Assembly: GCF_041380235.1 (NCBI RefSeq)
Contig: NZ_JBGIYY010000012.1
Coordinates: 62,001-126,000, forward strand
Origin: Glaciecola sp041380235
GTDB taxonomy: Bacteria; Pseudomonadota; Gammaproteobacteria; Enterobacterales; Alteromonadaceae
Reading direction: 5' to 3'
Length of the DNA stretch: 64,000 nucleotides
The position numbers and the translations under genes are program-made. Position 1 is the first letter of the stretch; every line of letters begins with the position of its first letter. The notes beneath the pieces are model-generated. The model worked only from the letters and a program-made list of their open reading frames with translations. It did not search any database and was not told the DNA's origin. Shown piece after piece: positions 1 through 7,940 of the stretch.

Positions 1-182
1 TTGACTATGCCTTGGGCTTGAACCTCGCGATGATTAAAATCCTCGGCGCTCATAACAAGCATCGACAGCGTCACCCGCACAGGTGTTTGCGCTTGGCCAC
101 AGGCTAGTAAAAATTGCGTAGCGAAACAAACCAGCCCGATCATGTAAAAACGTATTAAATATTCTCTTATTGATTTCTTCAT
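1..182 (-). CDS. Lipoprotein, 3' end cut by window edge
   Basis: Sixty codons are open from an ATG at 182 to the window edge. The start MKKSIREYLIRFYMIGLVCF is followed by a lipobox, FLLAC, with the lipidated cysteine at residue 28. The residue after it is Gly, so outer-membrane sorting is plausible. What follows (TPVRVTLSMLVMSAEDFNHR, then EVQAQGIV) looks like the start of a small beta-rich domain, but I do not recognise the family. No good ribosome site is visible. This frame was preferred to an overlapping one from 240 because only this one gives a signal peptide. The function is unknown. Confidence 0.6.
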   Translation of the reverse strand, partial: MKKSIREYLIRFYMIGLVCFATQFLLACGQAQTPVRVTLSMLVMSAEDFNHREVQAQGIV

Positions 183-270
183 AGGTATTTTCTGTATTAG
201 TAAACGACGAATTCTCAGTGGAGTTAATGGAGCATCGCAAGGTTAAGCTCTGAGGTGTTTGCTCAGAAAC

Positions 271-301
271 AAAAGAGCCTGTTGTAATAACAGGCTCTTT
301 T
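271..301 (-). terminator. Rho-independent terminator, bidirectional
   Basis: A perfect 13-bp inverted repeat (AAAAGAGCCTGTT / AACAGGCTCTTTT) with a 5-base loop has A/T tracts at both ends. It lies just downstream of the minus-strand M3 peptidase stop at 324 and is placed to end that transcript. The symmetry would also let it work on the other strand. Confidence 0.9.
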
Positions 302-323
302 GGTCAGTTTACTTACACATCAA

Positions 324-2522
324 CTATTCGTTACCTGAGCCATCACTGGTTAAGCCACGTCGCTCTAAAAGAGGCTGAATGTCAGGCGCACGCCCTACTA
401 AGTCTTCAAACTGCTGCATCGCATCCACACTGCCGCCGCGAGAAAGCAAAGACTTACGTAAATGATCGCCATTTTCGCGAGTTAAACCGCCGTTTTCCTC
501 TAAGTAGCGCACACTGTCAGCATCGAGTACTTCACTCCATATATACGAGTAATACCCCGCAGAATAACCACCCATAATATGCGAGAAATACGTAGTGCGA
601 TAGCGAGGCGGAACTGGCGCAAACGCGACTCCCGCTTGCTCAAGACAATTTGCTTCAAATGCAAGAATATCATCAGCGGCAGGTAAATCTTTTGCGGTTA
701 AGGTGTGGTAGCACATGTCTAAAATAGAGGCTTTTAAGTATTCGCTTGAACGGAAGCCTTCATTAAATTGTGATGCTTCAATTACGCGATCTAATAAAGC
801 CTGAGGGATTTGCTCGCCAGTTTCGTTATGAATCGCATAGTTTGCAAGGATACTCGGCCAAGTTACCCACATTTCGTTAATTTGCGAGGGGTACTCAACA
901 AAGTCACGGGGTACTGCGGTAGCGGCTACACTTGGGTAAGTTACGTCTGAAAACAATCCATGCACTGCGTGGCCAAACTCATGAAACATCGTGGTAACTT
1001 CGGTTAAAGTCATGAGAGTTGGCTGGCCCGCTGGTGGCTTTGGAATGTTCTGATGGTTGCCTACCACTGGGCGTGTGCCCATCAAGTCAGACTGAAGCAC
1101 ATAAGAATTCATCCATGCACCGCCTCGCTTTGAGGCGCGAGCATAAAAATCACCAATAAATAAACCAAGTGGCTCACCGTTTGCGTCTGTTACTTCCCAC
1201 ACGCGGGCATCGGGGTGATAGGTGGGCAAGTCTGGGCGCTCGGTAAACGAAATGCCAAACAGTTGGTTTGCGGCATAAAATACGCCGTTAGTTAGTACGC
1301 TCTCTAACTCAAAGTAAGGGCGAATTTGATTGTCATCAAAATCGTACTTTTCTTGACGCACTTTTTCGGTGTAATACGCCCAGTCCCAAGAGGCAAGCTC
1401 AAAGGGCGTTTCTTCTGTTTGGTTAATCATGGTCTGCAGGGCTTGGGCCTCTTTACGGGCATTGGCAACGGCAATTGGGCCTAAAGAGCCCAATAAATCT
1501 TGAACCGTTGCAACCGAACCTGCTGTTTGCACTTCAAGGATAAAGTCTGCATGAGTGTTGTAACCTAAAAGTTGGGCGCGTTCAGCACGAAGCTGCATGA
1601 TTTCGGCGATAATTTCACGGTTATCAAATTCGCCGCCTCGCCCGCCGCGAGTCAGTGATGCCTTGTGTAAGCGTTCACGTGTGTTGCGGTTTTCTAGGGA
1701 GCTTAAGGGCGGCTGGCCTGAGGTGTTTTTTAGCGTGAGCACAAATTTACCAGGCATGTCGCGACTGGCCGCTTCGTCTGCGGCTGCTTGAATTTCAGCG
1801 TCACTTAAACCAGCTAATTCTTCTGCGCTGTCTACGATCAAGGCAGAAGCGTTGACTTCGCTTAATACATTTTGGCTAAAATTAGTGCCTAGATTAGCTA
1901 AGCGTGTGTTGATTTCTCTCAAACGCACTTTTTGCTCTTCGGCTAGGCGTGCGCCGGCACGCACAAAATTTTGATGATAGCGTTCTAATACGCGCATTTG
2001 TTCTGGCGTTAAGCTAAGTTCAGCACGGTTTTGATACAAGGTGTCGATACGTGCAAATAGCGCTGGATTAAGCTGAATGGCGTCGTTATGCGCTGACAAC
2101 ACTGGTGACATTTCGCGTTGTATTTCGCGTCGCTCTGGGTTGCTGTCGGCACCGTTTAAATTACTAAATACACGTAGCGTACGGCCTAAAATTTGGCCGC
2201 CTTTTTCCATTGCGACGATGGTATTTTCGAATGTTGCAGGCTCAGGATTGTTAACAATGGCATCAATCTCGGCAAGTCGCTCTTGCATGCCTTTTTCCAT
2301 TGCGGGCTTAAAGTGCGAATCTTTGATCTTGTCAAAGGGAGGCATGGCAAATGGCAAAGTAGACGGGGTGAAGAACGGATTTTGCGCTTCATCTCCGGAG
2401 GTCGCTTGCGCTTCGTCTTGCATAGCTTGGGTGTCGTCGTTTGTAGGAGGTTGGCAGGCAGTAATTGCAATTAGCAAGGCCGCAGCACCTAAGTAATTCA
2501 AAAGGGTAGGAACTTTATTCAC
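324..2522 (-). CDS. dcp: M3 family metallopeptidase (dipeptidyl carboxypeptidase / oligopeptidase A type), lipoprotein
   Basis: This 732-aa zinc peptidase belongs to the thimet-oligopeptidase family (M3), which trims short peptides. The HExxH zinc site is HEFGH at residues 514-518, in the usual C-terminal third. The length is close to the usual 680-720 aa, the excess being an N-terminal lipoprotein signal (ALLIAITAC, Cys 23) plus an acidic Gln/Asp-rich linker. The start is GTG at 2522, with GGAG at 2533-2536 (minus strand) about ten bases upstream. The lipobox implies the enzyme works in the periplasm, anchored to a membrane, on imported or secreted-peptide fragments. A strong terminator follows. 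The M3 family call is secure. The choice between Dcp and OpdA specificity is inferred from the secretion signal. Confidence 0.9.
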   Translation of the reverse strand: MNKVPTLLNYLGAAALLIAITACQPPTNDDTQAMQDEAQATSGDEAQNPFFTPSTLPFAMPPFDKIKDSHFKPAMEKGMQERLAEIDAIVNNPEPATFENTIVAMEKGGQILGRTLRVFSNLNGADSNPERREIQREMSPVLSAHNDAIQLNPALFARIDTLYQNRAELSLTPEQMRVLERYHQNFVRAGARLAEEQKVRLREINTRLANLGTNFSQNVLSEVNASALIVDSAEELAGLSDAEIQAAADEAASRDMPGKFVLTLKNTSGQPPLSSLENRNTRERLHKASLTRGGRGGEFDNREIIAEIMQLRAERAQLLGYNTHADFILEVQTAGSVATVQDLLGSLGPIAVANARKEAQALQTMINQTEETPFELASWDWAYYTEKVRQEKYDFDDNQIRPYFELESVLTNGVFYAANQLFGISFTERPDLPTYHPDARVWEVTDANGEPLGLFIGDFYARASKRGGAWMNSYVLQSDLMGTRPVVGNHQNIPKPPAGQPTLMTLTEVTTMFHEFGHAVHGLFSDVTYPSVAATAVPRDFVEYPSQINEMWVTWPSILANYAIHNETGEQIPQALLDRVIEASQFNEGFRSSEYLKASILDMCYHTLTAKDLPAADDILAFEANCLEQAGVAFAPVPPRYRTTYFSHIMGGYSAGYYSYIWSEVLDADSVRYLEENGGLTRENGDHLRKSLLSRGGSVDAMQQFEDLVGRAPDIQPLLERRGLTSDGSGNE

Positions 2523-2616
2523 AGTGTATTATCTCCATGATTATTCGTTAGCAGTTGTCGTTAGATATTTTTATTTTTATCGCTCATTTAGAGCGCTAAT
2601 TTCGTCCCCTCTATTG

Positions 2617-2634
2617 TAACCCTATAAAGGGTTA
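2617..2634. promoter_or_regulatory. Inverted repeat in the M3 peptidase upstream region
   Basis: TAACCCT / AGGGTTA form a perfect 7-bp inverted repeat around an ATAA spacer, about 95 bases before the peptidase start. A second, shorter one (CGCTC / GAGCG, 2581-2595) lies nearer the gene. Either could be an operator or a leader hairpin. The sequence does not decide which. Confidence 0.3.
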
Positions 2635-2774
2635 ATAATCTTTAAAAGAATTGAGTTTGCGGTTGTAAGCATAATGTATATGAAAGACTGCAATAAAGTC
2701 TGATAATTTTGAGTTACTTTTCAATTTTCAAACAAGACCGATTGTGCCCCTAGCTGTGGAGCACGCAGCTGGCA

Positions 2775-4169
2775 TTACATTGGAACAAAGCTCACCAACG
2801 CAGCAGTTAGGGCATAAACAACAGTAAAAGGCACCATAAGATAGCCCATGATATCTCTGGCATTTAGATTTACTCCTACCCCCATTACCGGCAACACCAC
2901 CAACAGGAAGAAGGGTTGTAAAAGATTGGTGGAGGTTTCTCCATAGGCAACTGCCATTGCGATACGAGAAATAAATGCTTGCTGCTCGTTTGCGGGTAAA
3001 TGCGCTGAGACATTTAACGCAGCTTCAGTTAGCGCAGGCCCAATTACGGCCCACTGGCCTCCTGCGGAGGGAATGGCAAAGTTAACAGATGCCCCGGCAA
3101 ATTGGGCAATTAGGGGCATGGTGGCAACAGAAGCGCCTTGTGCTAACCAAAGTGAAATTTCACTGCCTAAACCTGAAAACATCATGATACCCATGATCCC
3201 TGCATAAAATGGATACTGAAATATCAGGCCATAAACATTCGCACAAGCGCGTTTCATTGCAAGGTTGTAACGCATTGGGCTACCGTGCAGAAGTAAACCA
3301 ATCGCTAAGAAGATGAAAATCATGATATTTAGATTAATATCAAAACCATTGTTTGCAAAATGCCGAGCTAAAAACCAAAGCGCCGACAAGCCAATTATCC
3401 ATTGCAAGACAAGTGAATTATTTAAGCGGTCTGACATATTGTTATCGCCTAAGATCATGGTGTTTGCTTCTTCGGCTACGGTGTTTGTTTCTGTTTGCTC
3501 GGCGCCCTGTAAGTCTTTTAAGGTTTTTACTTCGTTAGCTTTCGGACGCATCCAATAAAATAAAGCCGGAAACACTAGGAAAAACCCTAATACATAGGCC
3601 AAATTCAACCAACTGCCTAAAGTCTCTTTAGTGGAAATAGTGCTGAGTAAAGTGCCCGATTCAATCAAGAAGTTACCTTCGGTATTGAGCATCAGCGGAA
3701 TTGAGCTAGATAAACCGCCGACCCAAGGCTGTCCGGCAAAATACACGCAAGCAATCAGGTAGGCATAGTCGACACCATCTACTCGCTTTGCTAGTTCACG
3801 GCCAAGTATAGCGGTGAGCACAGCCCAGCCCCAACTGACCAAGCTAAACAGTCCCCCGACTACCAGTACAATGATATATACCGAGGCGGGCGTCGTTGCT
3901 ACCTTCGCGAGGCGATCAATGCCTTTAGCTGCTTGAGGAGTCAGCGCAATCGCAAATCCCGTTGCCAGAATGAGTATCATCTGCATAGTAAATTCGAGCA
4001 GCATCCAAAAACCGCGATACCAATCGTCGGTAACTTTATAAAAACTTGCATCCATGAAAAACATCGAAGCTGCCGCGACTAAGATGGTTAGCGCTAGCGC
4101 GAATACGAAGGGCTCCGGTATCCAACGACGAAATATATTTGTTAGCACTTGCCCCAGCGAAGATTTCAT
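2775..4169 (-). CDS. atoE: Short-chain fatty acid transporter, AtoE/TIGR00366 family
   Basis: This polytopic inner-membrane protein (about 464 aa, ten or more hydrophobic segments) takes up short-chain fatty acids such as acetoacetate or butyrate by analogy with AtoE. The N-terminus (IFRRWIPEPFVFALALT) matches the RWLPDP-type start typical of the family. An internal GGQWAVIGPA and a C-terminal YGETSTNLLQPFF are characteristic. The start was taken at ATG 4169, which has AGGA just upstream and fits the family N-terminus. An ATG at 4217 would add 16 charged residues and also has AAGG in front. A 46-residue hydrophilic insert with many Glu/Thr near mid-protein is a cytoplasmic loop. No ato catabolic genes are adjacent. 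Confidence 0.85.
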   Translation of the reverse strand: MKSSLGQVLTNIFRRWIPEPFVFALALTILVAAASMFFMDASFYKVTDDWYRGFWMLLEFTMQMILILATGFAIALTPQAAKGIDRLAKVATTPASVYIIVLVVGGLFSLVSWGWAVLTAILGRELAKRVDGVDYAYLIACVYFAGQPWVGGLSSSIPLMLNTEGNFLIESGTLLSTISTKETLGSWLNLAYVLGFFLVFPALFYWMRPKANEVKTLKDLQGAEQTETNTVAEEANTMILGDNNMSDRLNNSLVLQWIIGLSALWFLARHFANNGFDINLNIMIFIFLAIGLLLHGSPMRYNLAMKRACANVYGLIFQYPFYAGIMGIMMFSGLGSEISLWLAQGASVATMPLIAQFAGASVNFAIPSAGGQWAVIGPALTEAALNVSAHLPANEQQAFISRIAMAVAYGETSTNLLQPFFLLVVLPVMGVGVNLNARDIMGYLMVPFTVVYALTAALVSFVPM

Positions 4170-4295
4170 TACTTTCCTTTTGTGTGTTTCTGTTGCCCTA
4201 ACATTGACTTCGTCCATATTAGAACCTTGCCATTCCGTGTCGAAGAATACCGTTAAGTTAGCAATGATCGCAACGATATTAGTGTTAAACAGAAT

Positions 4296-4334
4296 CTTGT
4301 CAAAGCTATTGATATAACGCCATACTTGTCAAAG
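4296..4334. repeat. Direct repeat CTTGTCAAAG x2, possible regulator site
   Basis: Two identical 10-mers are spaced 29 bp start to start in the upstream region of atoE. Nearly three helical turns would put both copies on about the same face, as in paired regulator sites. No binding protein can be named. Confidence 0.3.
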
Positions 4335-4586
4335 ATATAGGCTAGGCGAAGTGAATATGAGAGTTTGGGTTAATAAGGGCTCCTGGCTAAATCATCAGGT
4401 ATTTTCGTACCTTGGCAAGTTAGCCTCTCTAACCCGTCAGTACGCCTCAAATTAAGCTATTGGGCTTAAAGAGATGTTTCTGAAAATTAGCTGCTTATTT
4501 AGATATTAAGCCCACCAGAATATGAATAAAAAACCGTTATTGGGTACAGTTTCGGGTTTTAATTTAGTTTTATAACCTGGATGCGG

Positions 4587-4604
4587 TTTGAAGATAACTT
4601 CAAA
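4587..4604. promoter_or_regulatory. Inverted repeat ahead of the bacteriocin-like gene
   Basis: A perfect 7-bp inverted repeat TTTGAAG / CTTCAAA with an ATAA spacer sits between a -10-like TATAAC (4571-4576) and the start codon at 4637. It could be an operator or a 5' leader hairpin. No convincing -35 was found at 17-bp spacing. Confidence 0.35.
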
Positions 4605-4636
4605 CACTTTACTTTAAAACAATATGGAGATACAAA

Positions 4637-4810
4637 ATGAAAGATATTAATCAGGACGAATTAGAGCAAGTTTCGGGCGGTATTAATGACTGGACTGGCG
4701 GCGGTATGGCGGTAATAGCTCTTGGCATTAGCGGCGGACCCGCGACGGGCGCATTTGGGCTTGCAGTTGGTGGCTCGATGATGATCATCGGTTACTTTAA
4801 AGCAAGATAA
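4637..4810 (+). CDS. Double-glycine-leader bacteriocin-like peptide precursor
   Basis: This 57-aa peptide has a textbook double-glycine leader: MKDINQDELEQVSGG, with the ELxxVxGG pattern ending at residues 14-15. The predicted mature part is 42 aa, starting INDWTGGG. It is glycine-rich and hydrophobic, with GxxxG-type spacing (GLAVG) and a basic end (YFKAR), like class IIb or lactobin/cerein-type bacteriocins. GGAG lies about nine bases before the ATG. Such precursors are normally cut and exported by a C39-peptidase ABC transporter, but none is encoded in this window, so export would rely on a distant machine. The class call rests on leader and composition. Antibacterial activity is inferred, and a signalling role is possible. 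Confidence 0.75.
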   Translation: MKDINQDELEQVSGGINDWTGGGMAVIALGISGGPATGAFGLAVGGSMMIIGYFKAR

Positions 4811-4822
4811 TCATGTTAATAA

Positions 4823-4847
4823 AGGACACCACACTTGGTGGTGTCCT
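4823..4847 (+). terminator. Perfect hairpin between bacteriocin-like gene and downstream gene
   Basis: AGGACACCAC / GTGGTGTCCT is a perfect 10-bp stem with a 5-base loop, 13 bases after the peptide stop. No T-run follows on either strand, so it is more likely a partial terminator, RNA-processing or stabilising hairpin than a full intrinsic terminator. It would lower expression of the following gene relative to the peptide. Confidence 0.6.
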
Positions 4848-4864
4848 CACTTAGGGCTATAAAT

Positions 4865-5062
4865 ATGAATATGCTAAACATTGTGAAAATTATTTACTTT
4901 GCTGTAAATCTCGGTTCTTTTGTTGCATTTACCTACGTCGGTAATGGTGAACTGTTTTTTCAAATATTTTTAGGGAGCTCCATAGCGTTATCCATTATTC
5001 TGCAATACATTATTATCGGTAAAATAGATAAGATCGATAAACAGAATAAACTTGAATCCTAG
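4865..5062 (+). CDS. Small two-helix membrane protein, candidate immunity protein
   Basis: This 65-aa protein has two hydrophobic segments (about residues 6-24, IVKIIYFAVNLGSFVAFTYV, and about 31-52) and a charged Lys/Asp/Asn tail (KIDKIDKQNKLES). The ATG at 4865 was chosen over an upstream TTG at 4835, because that TTG lies inside the preceding hairpin. It starts 54 bases after the double-glycine peptide on the same strand. Its small size, membrane nature and position fit an immunity protein for a class II bacteriocin. I recognise no family, so the role rests on context alone. A weak AGGCT/AGCCT hairpin (5061-5078) follows. Confidence 0.55.
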   Translation: MNMLNIVKIIYFAVNLGSFVAFTYVGNGELFFQIFLGSSIALSIILQYIIIGKIDKIDKQNKLES

Positions 5063-5237
5063 GCTGTTTATTTAGCCTTGCAATAAAAAAGGTAATAGCA
5101 TTTTTGGCGTCCAATTTTCTCGCGCTATATATTTTCGTGGCGACATAGCTCATGCTTGTCACAGTGCGAATTTATTGGGCAAAAAATGCATTGATCGAAC
5201 CGTGATAGTCATAGTGCATGCCATATTCCCTACTACT

Positions 5238-7781
5238 TTATTTTGACTCTTGCTCAAGATACATGCTATGCCACCAAAGCGGCTCGCCTTTAAGCTTCAT
5301 GTCAAAATATGCTAGTTTGGTTTTCCACCAATGCAGTCGGTGCTCGCGCTTATTGATGTGATGGTCGTCGCCTAAAAACTCAATTAGCTCCACATCTTTG
5401 TCTAACAGTTTTAAAGCGGTAAACATTTGATGGCTTTCGCCCACCGGTACGTTGGTATCAGAGTCGCCGTGCACTAAAAGTATTGGCGTTGTCACCTTGT
5501 CGGCGGCAAATACTGGGCTTTGCTGGGTGTATAAATCGCTTCTATTCCACGGAAAGCTGCCGGTGGTAGCCACACCTGAATATCCATATCCCCACCAACC
5601 ATAACCCCAGTAAGAAGTTAAGTTACTGATCCCTGCATGAGAAATAGAGGCAGCAAAAATATCGGTTTGTGTGGCTAAGTACATGGTCATAAATCCACCG
5701 TAGGAGGCACCCATATTACCTAAACGGTTTTTATCCACAAAAGGGTGTGCTTCGGTAAACGCTTGTGTACTTTCAATGATTTCATCTGCCGTGTTGATGC
5801 CCCATGCATTTACGTGGCGCGCAGAAAAGTCTTGCCCGTAGCCAACAGTGCCAGACGGCTGCAAGACATAAACGACATATCCATGAGATGCCCACATGCT
5901 AAACGGCCATCTACCGGTAAACGAACGACCAACCGGGAAGGTTCCCGCATAATAGTAAATCAGTGCGGGATATTGTTTGTCTGCATCAAAGCCCGGTGGA
6001 TAGTAAACTCGCCCGTCAATAAACTGGCCGGATTGCGTGGTGTAATCCCAATCTTTTAAGCTCGCAAATTCTACATTGGCGTAACTTTCCGCAGCAGAGT
6101 CAAATAAGACCTTATCTTTGCTGGAGCTAATACTGCGCATATGCACAGATTCTGGTTGGGTGGCACTAGAGCCTTTGTAGACCATCGTCGCTTTGTTTTG
6201 CTTTGACACGCTAAACCCGCTAACCGCCTCTACTTTGGTATCGATTAGCGTAAATTTTTTGCGGCTAAGATCGTAGCTATACAGGAGGGTTTTGTCTTGG
6301 TCGGTGGTTAGCAATACCATATCGCCGTTGTTGAGTAATTCAACAGCGCTAATGGAGGGAGTAAAATTCTCTGAAAGCGGAGTAACTTCGCCAGAATCAT
6401 CCATTAAATATATTTGGCCGTCGTAGTTATTGGCTATACCGCCAGCGCTTACTGTATTGCCTTTGCCGCCATTAAAGTCTGGGCCAGCGTGAAAAACGAT
6501 GCCGTCTTTATGAAAGTAGGCCGATCCAAAGAATCTATATTCACCAATCAGTTGCTCTTCGCCGGTTTTTAGATTGAGTGTTGATAACTGCGTCAAGCTA
6601 TGGGGCGGCGCTTGGTAATCTAAAGGATTGCGCGTAATTAATGCTCGCATATTTTCGGCATCAAGATCAGCAAGGTTGGTAGAGAGTTCATGTTCAGTAA
6701 GCTGTGTAAATAGCCCTGAGTTGATGTCAAATATTTGCAGCTGCAGATTGCCGCGCCAATAGCTCCAGCGGTCTTCAAGCGCACGGTACCTTTTTGTGAT
6801 TTTGGACGGTGCGTCTTCAGGTTTATGCCAAGAAACTAGCAGACTCGAATTATTCAACCAATCGATATTTCTGATGCCTTTTAAATCTTCGGCTAGCGCC
6901 CTTAATTGCCAATCTTTGCGGTCAAGCTGATACAAAACATTGTCATGAACAAACACCAATGCCTTGCTATCTGCTCGCCATGTGGCTTGTTGAGGCGACA
7001 TGCCCTGCCAGCGATAAACCACTTGCTGTGAATCTACATTAATAATTTCAACCACCGAGATAGGGCTGTCACCATTGGTATCGCTGTAGGCGTGTTTTGA
7101 CCAAATAAGCAGTTCGCCGTCGGGTGATAGGGTTAATGTACCGACGGTTTCGCTGTCGTAATACTGCTTCATGGAAGCGCGTTTTTTCGCTTGGTCGCTG
7201 CCAAAGGTCACCGTGCTAGACGTTTGCGTGGCAGCATCACTGCGCTTGCTATCAGTCGATTCAGCATTATCCGGCTCAACAGCTTGAGTTTGTGCGACAG
7301 CATCATCCGCCCACTCAATCGAAAAGTCCTGCCATTGCTCAACCCCGGTCACCATTAGCAGTGCACGATAGTCTTGGTTCATAAGTGTTAAGTCATACTC
7401 ATTGTCACCCTTCATCGCTTCTGTATTTAAATATAAAGATGAGGTTTCTGCGCCCGTTATACTGAGCCTACCTTTTGTAAACTGACTAGCAGATATTGAA
7501 AATCTGAGCAGGTGCGTGCCTGCGGATTCACCGCTTAGTGCGCTCCAATCTTGAGTTGTATTAAATAGCGTTGGAGGCAGCCCTTGATCAATTTTGCGGG
7601 TGATTTTGTGTATAAAATTATGCTCAACGACATCCGAAAAGGCATTATCGGCCAAGGCGACCTTGCCGTTGCCACCCTCGATAGAGATTTTACTGATCAT
7701 ATCGGAGTCGATGTTTGTGGCCAAAAGCGGTGTGGCCCAAAAACTAAGTGCTGCCAAAACGAGTGAGAAGTGTTTGTTCAT
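5238..7781 (-). CDS. Secreted S9 family prolyl oligopeptidase / dipeptidyl peptidase IV-like
   Basis: This 847-aa protein has a signal peptide (residues 1-22, cut near LLA-TN), a beta-rich propeller-like region over most of the middle and a C-terminal alpha/beta-hydrolase domain. The catalytic triad is visible: Ser 693 in GASYGG, Asp 775 in HGDSDTNVP and His 807 in DDHHINK. The architecture is that of S9B/S9C dipeptidyl or prolyl-tripeptidyl peptidases, which remove short N-terminal peptides next to proline. It probably acts in the periplasm or outside the cell, complementing the nearby M3 peptidase. A low-complexity Ala/Asp/Ser/Thr insert around residues 165-190 joins the N-terminal domain to the propeller. 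It is divergent from the Xre/RES operon and stands alone. Confidence 0.9.
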   Translation of the reverse strand: MNKHFSLVLAALSFWATPLLATNIDSDMISKISIEGGNGKVALADNAFSDVVEHNFIHKITRKIDQGLPPTLFNTTQDWSALSGESAGTHLLRFSISASQFTKGRLSITGAETSSLYLNTEAMKGDNEYDLTLMNQDYRALLMVTGVEQWQDFSIEWADDAVAQTQAVEPDNAESTDSKRSDAATQTSSTVTFGSDQAKKRASMKQYYDSETVGTLTLSPDGELLIWSKHAYSDTNGDSPISVVEIINVDSQQVVYRWQGMSPQQATWRADSKALVFVHDNVLYQLDRKDWQLRALAEDLKGIRNIDWLNNSSLLVSWHKPEDAPSKITKRYRALEDRWSYWRGNLQLQIFDINSGLFTQLTEHELSTNLADLDAENMRALITRNPLDYQAPPHSLTQLSTLNLKTGEEQLIGEYRFFGSAYFHKDGIVFHAGPDFNGGKGNTVSAGGIANNYDGQIYLMDDSGEVTPLSENFTPSISAVELLNNGDMVLLTTDQDKTLLYSYDLSRKKFTLIDTKVEAVSGFSVSKQNKATMVYKGSSATQPESVHMRSISSSKDKVLFDSAAESYANVEFASLKDWDYTTQSGQFIDGRVYYPPGFDADKQYPALIYYYAGTFPVGRSFTGRWPFSMWASHGYVVYVLQPSGTVGYGQDFSARHVNAWGINTADEIIESTQAFTEAHPFVDKNRLGNMGASYGGFMTMYLATQTDIFAASISHAGISNLTSYWGYGWWGYGYSGVATTGSFPWNRSDLYTQQSPVFAADKVTTPILLVHGDSDTNVPVGESHQMFTALKLLDKDVELIEFLGDDHHINKREHRLHWWKTKLAYFDMKLKGEPLWWHSMYLEQESK

Positions 7782-7872
7782 TTATTGTCTCTTCTTATCA
7801 ATAGATGCATGGAGATACGGGAATAAGGTTAACTCGCTTGTTAGGCTTCAATCTAGGCATTCTCGTACAAAG

Positions 7873-7937
7873 TTGATATTTTTAGATATCAAGTGTATCA
7901 TCTGATACGATTTAAATTCATTAGTATCAGGTGATAT
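7873..7937. promoter_or_regulatory. Operator array of the Xre/RES toxin-antitoxin operon
   Basis: Three related inverted repeats crowd the promoter region: TTGATAT/ATATCAA (7873-7892), GTATCA-TC-TGATAC (7895-7908, perfect) and GTATCA-GG-TGATAT (7924-7937, one mismatch). The last two centres are 29 bp apart. The last copy contains the probable ribosome site AGGTGA (7929-7934), seven bases before the GTG start. This is the layout expected for autorepression by a DNA-binding antitoxin. It also lies upstream of the divergent S9 peptidase. Confidence 0.65.
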
Positions 7938-7940
7938 ATA

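Larger units (their letters stand above)
4170..4636. other. Intergenic region between divergent atoE and the bacteriocin-like gene
   Basis: This 467-base stretch contains no convincing gene. It holds two exact copies of CTTGTCAAAG at 4296-4305 and 4325-4334 (29-bp spacing, about 130-165 bases upstream of atoE). A -10-like TATAAC lies at 4571-4576, and the inverted repeat TTTGAAG-ATAA-CTTCAAA at 4587-4604 precedes the bacteriocin-like ORF. The rest shows nothing recognisable. Confidence 0.5.

Noticed and set aside
34..240. An overlapping 68-codon minus-strand frame at the left edge
   Set aside because: It has no signal or family pattern, while the neighbouring frame gives a clear lipoprotein N-terminus.
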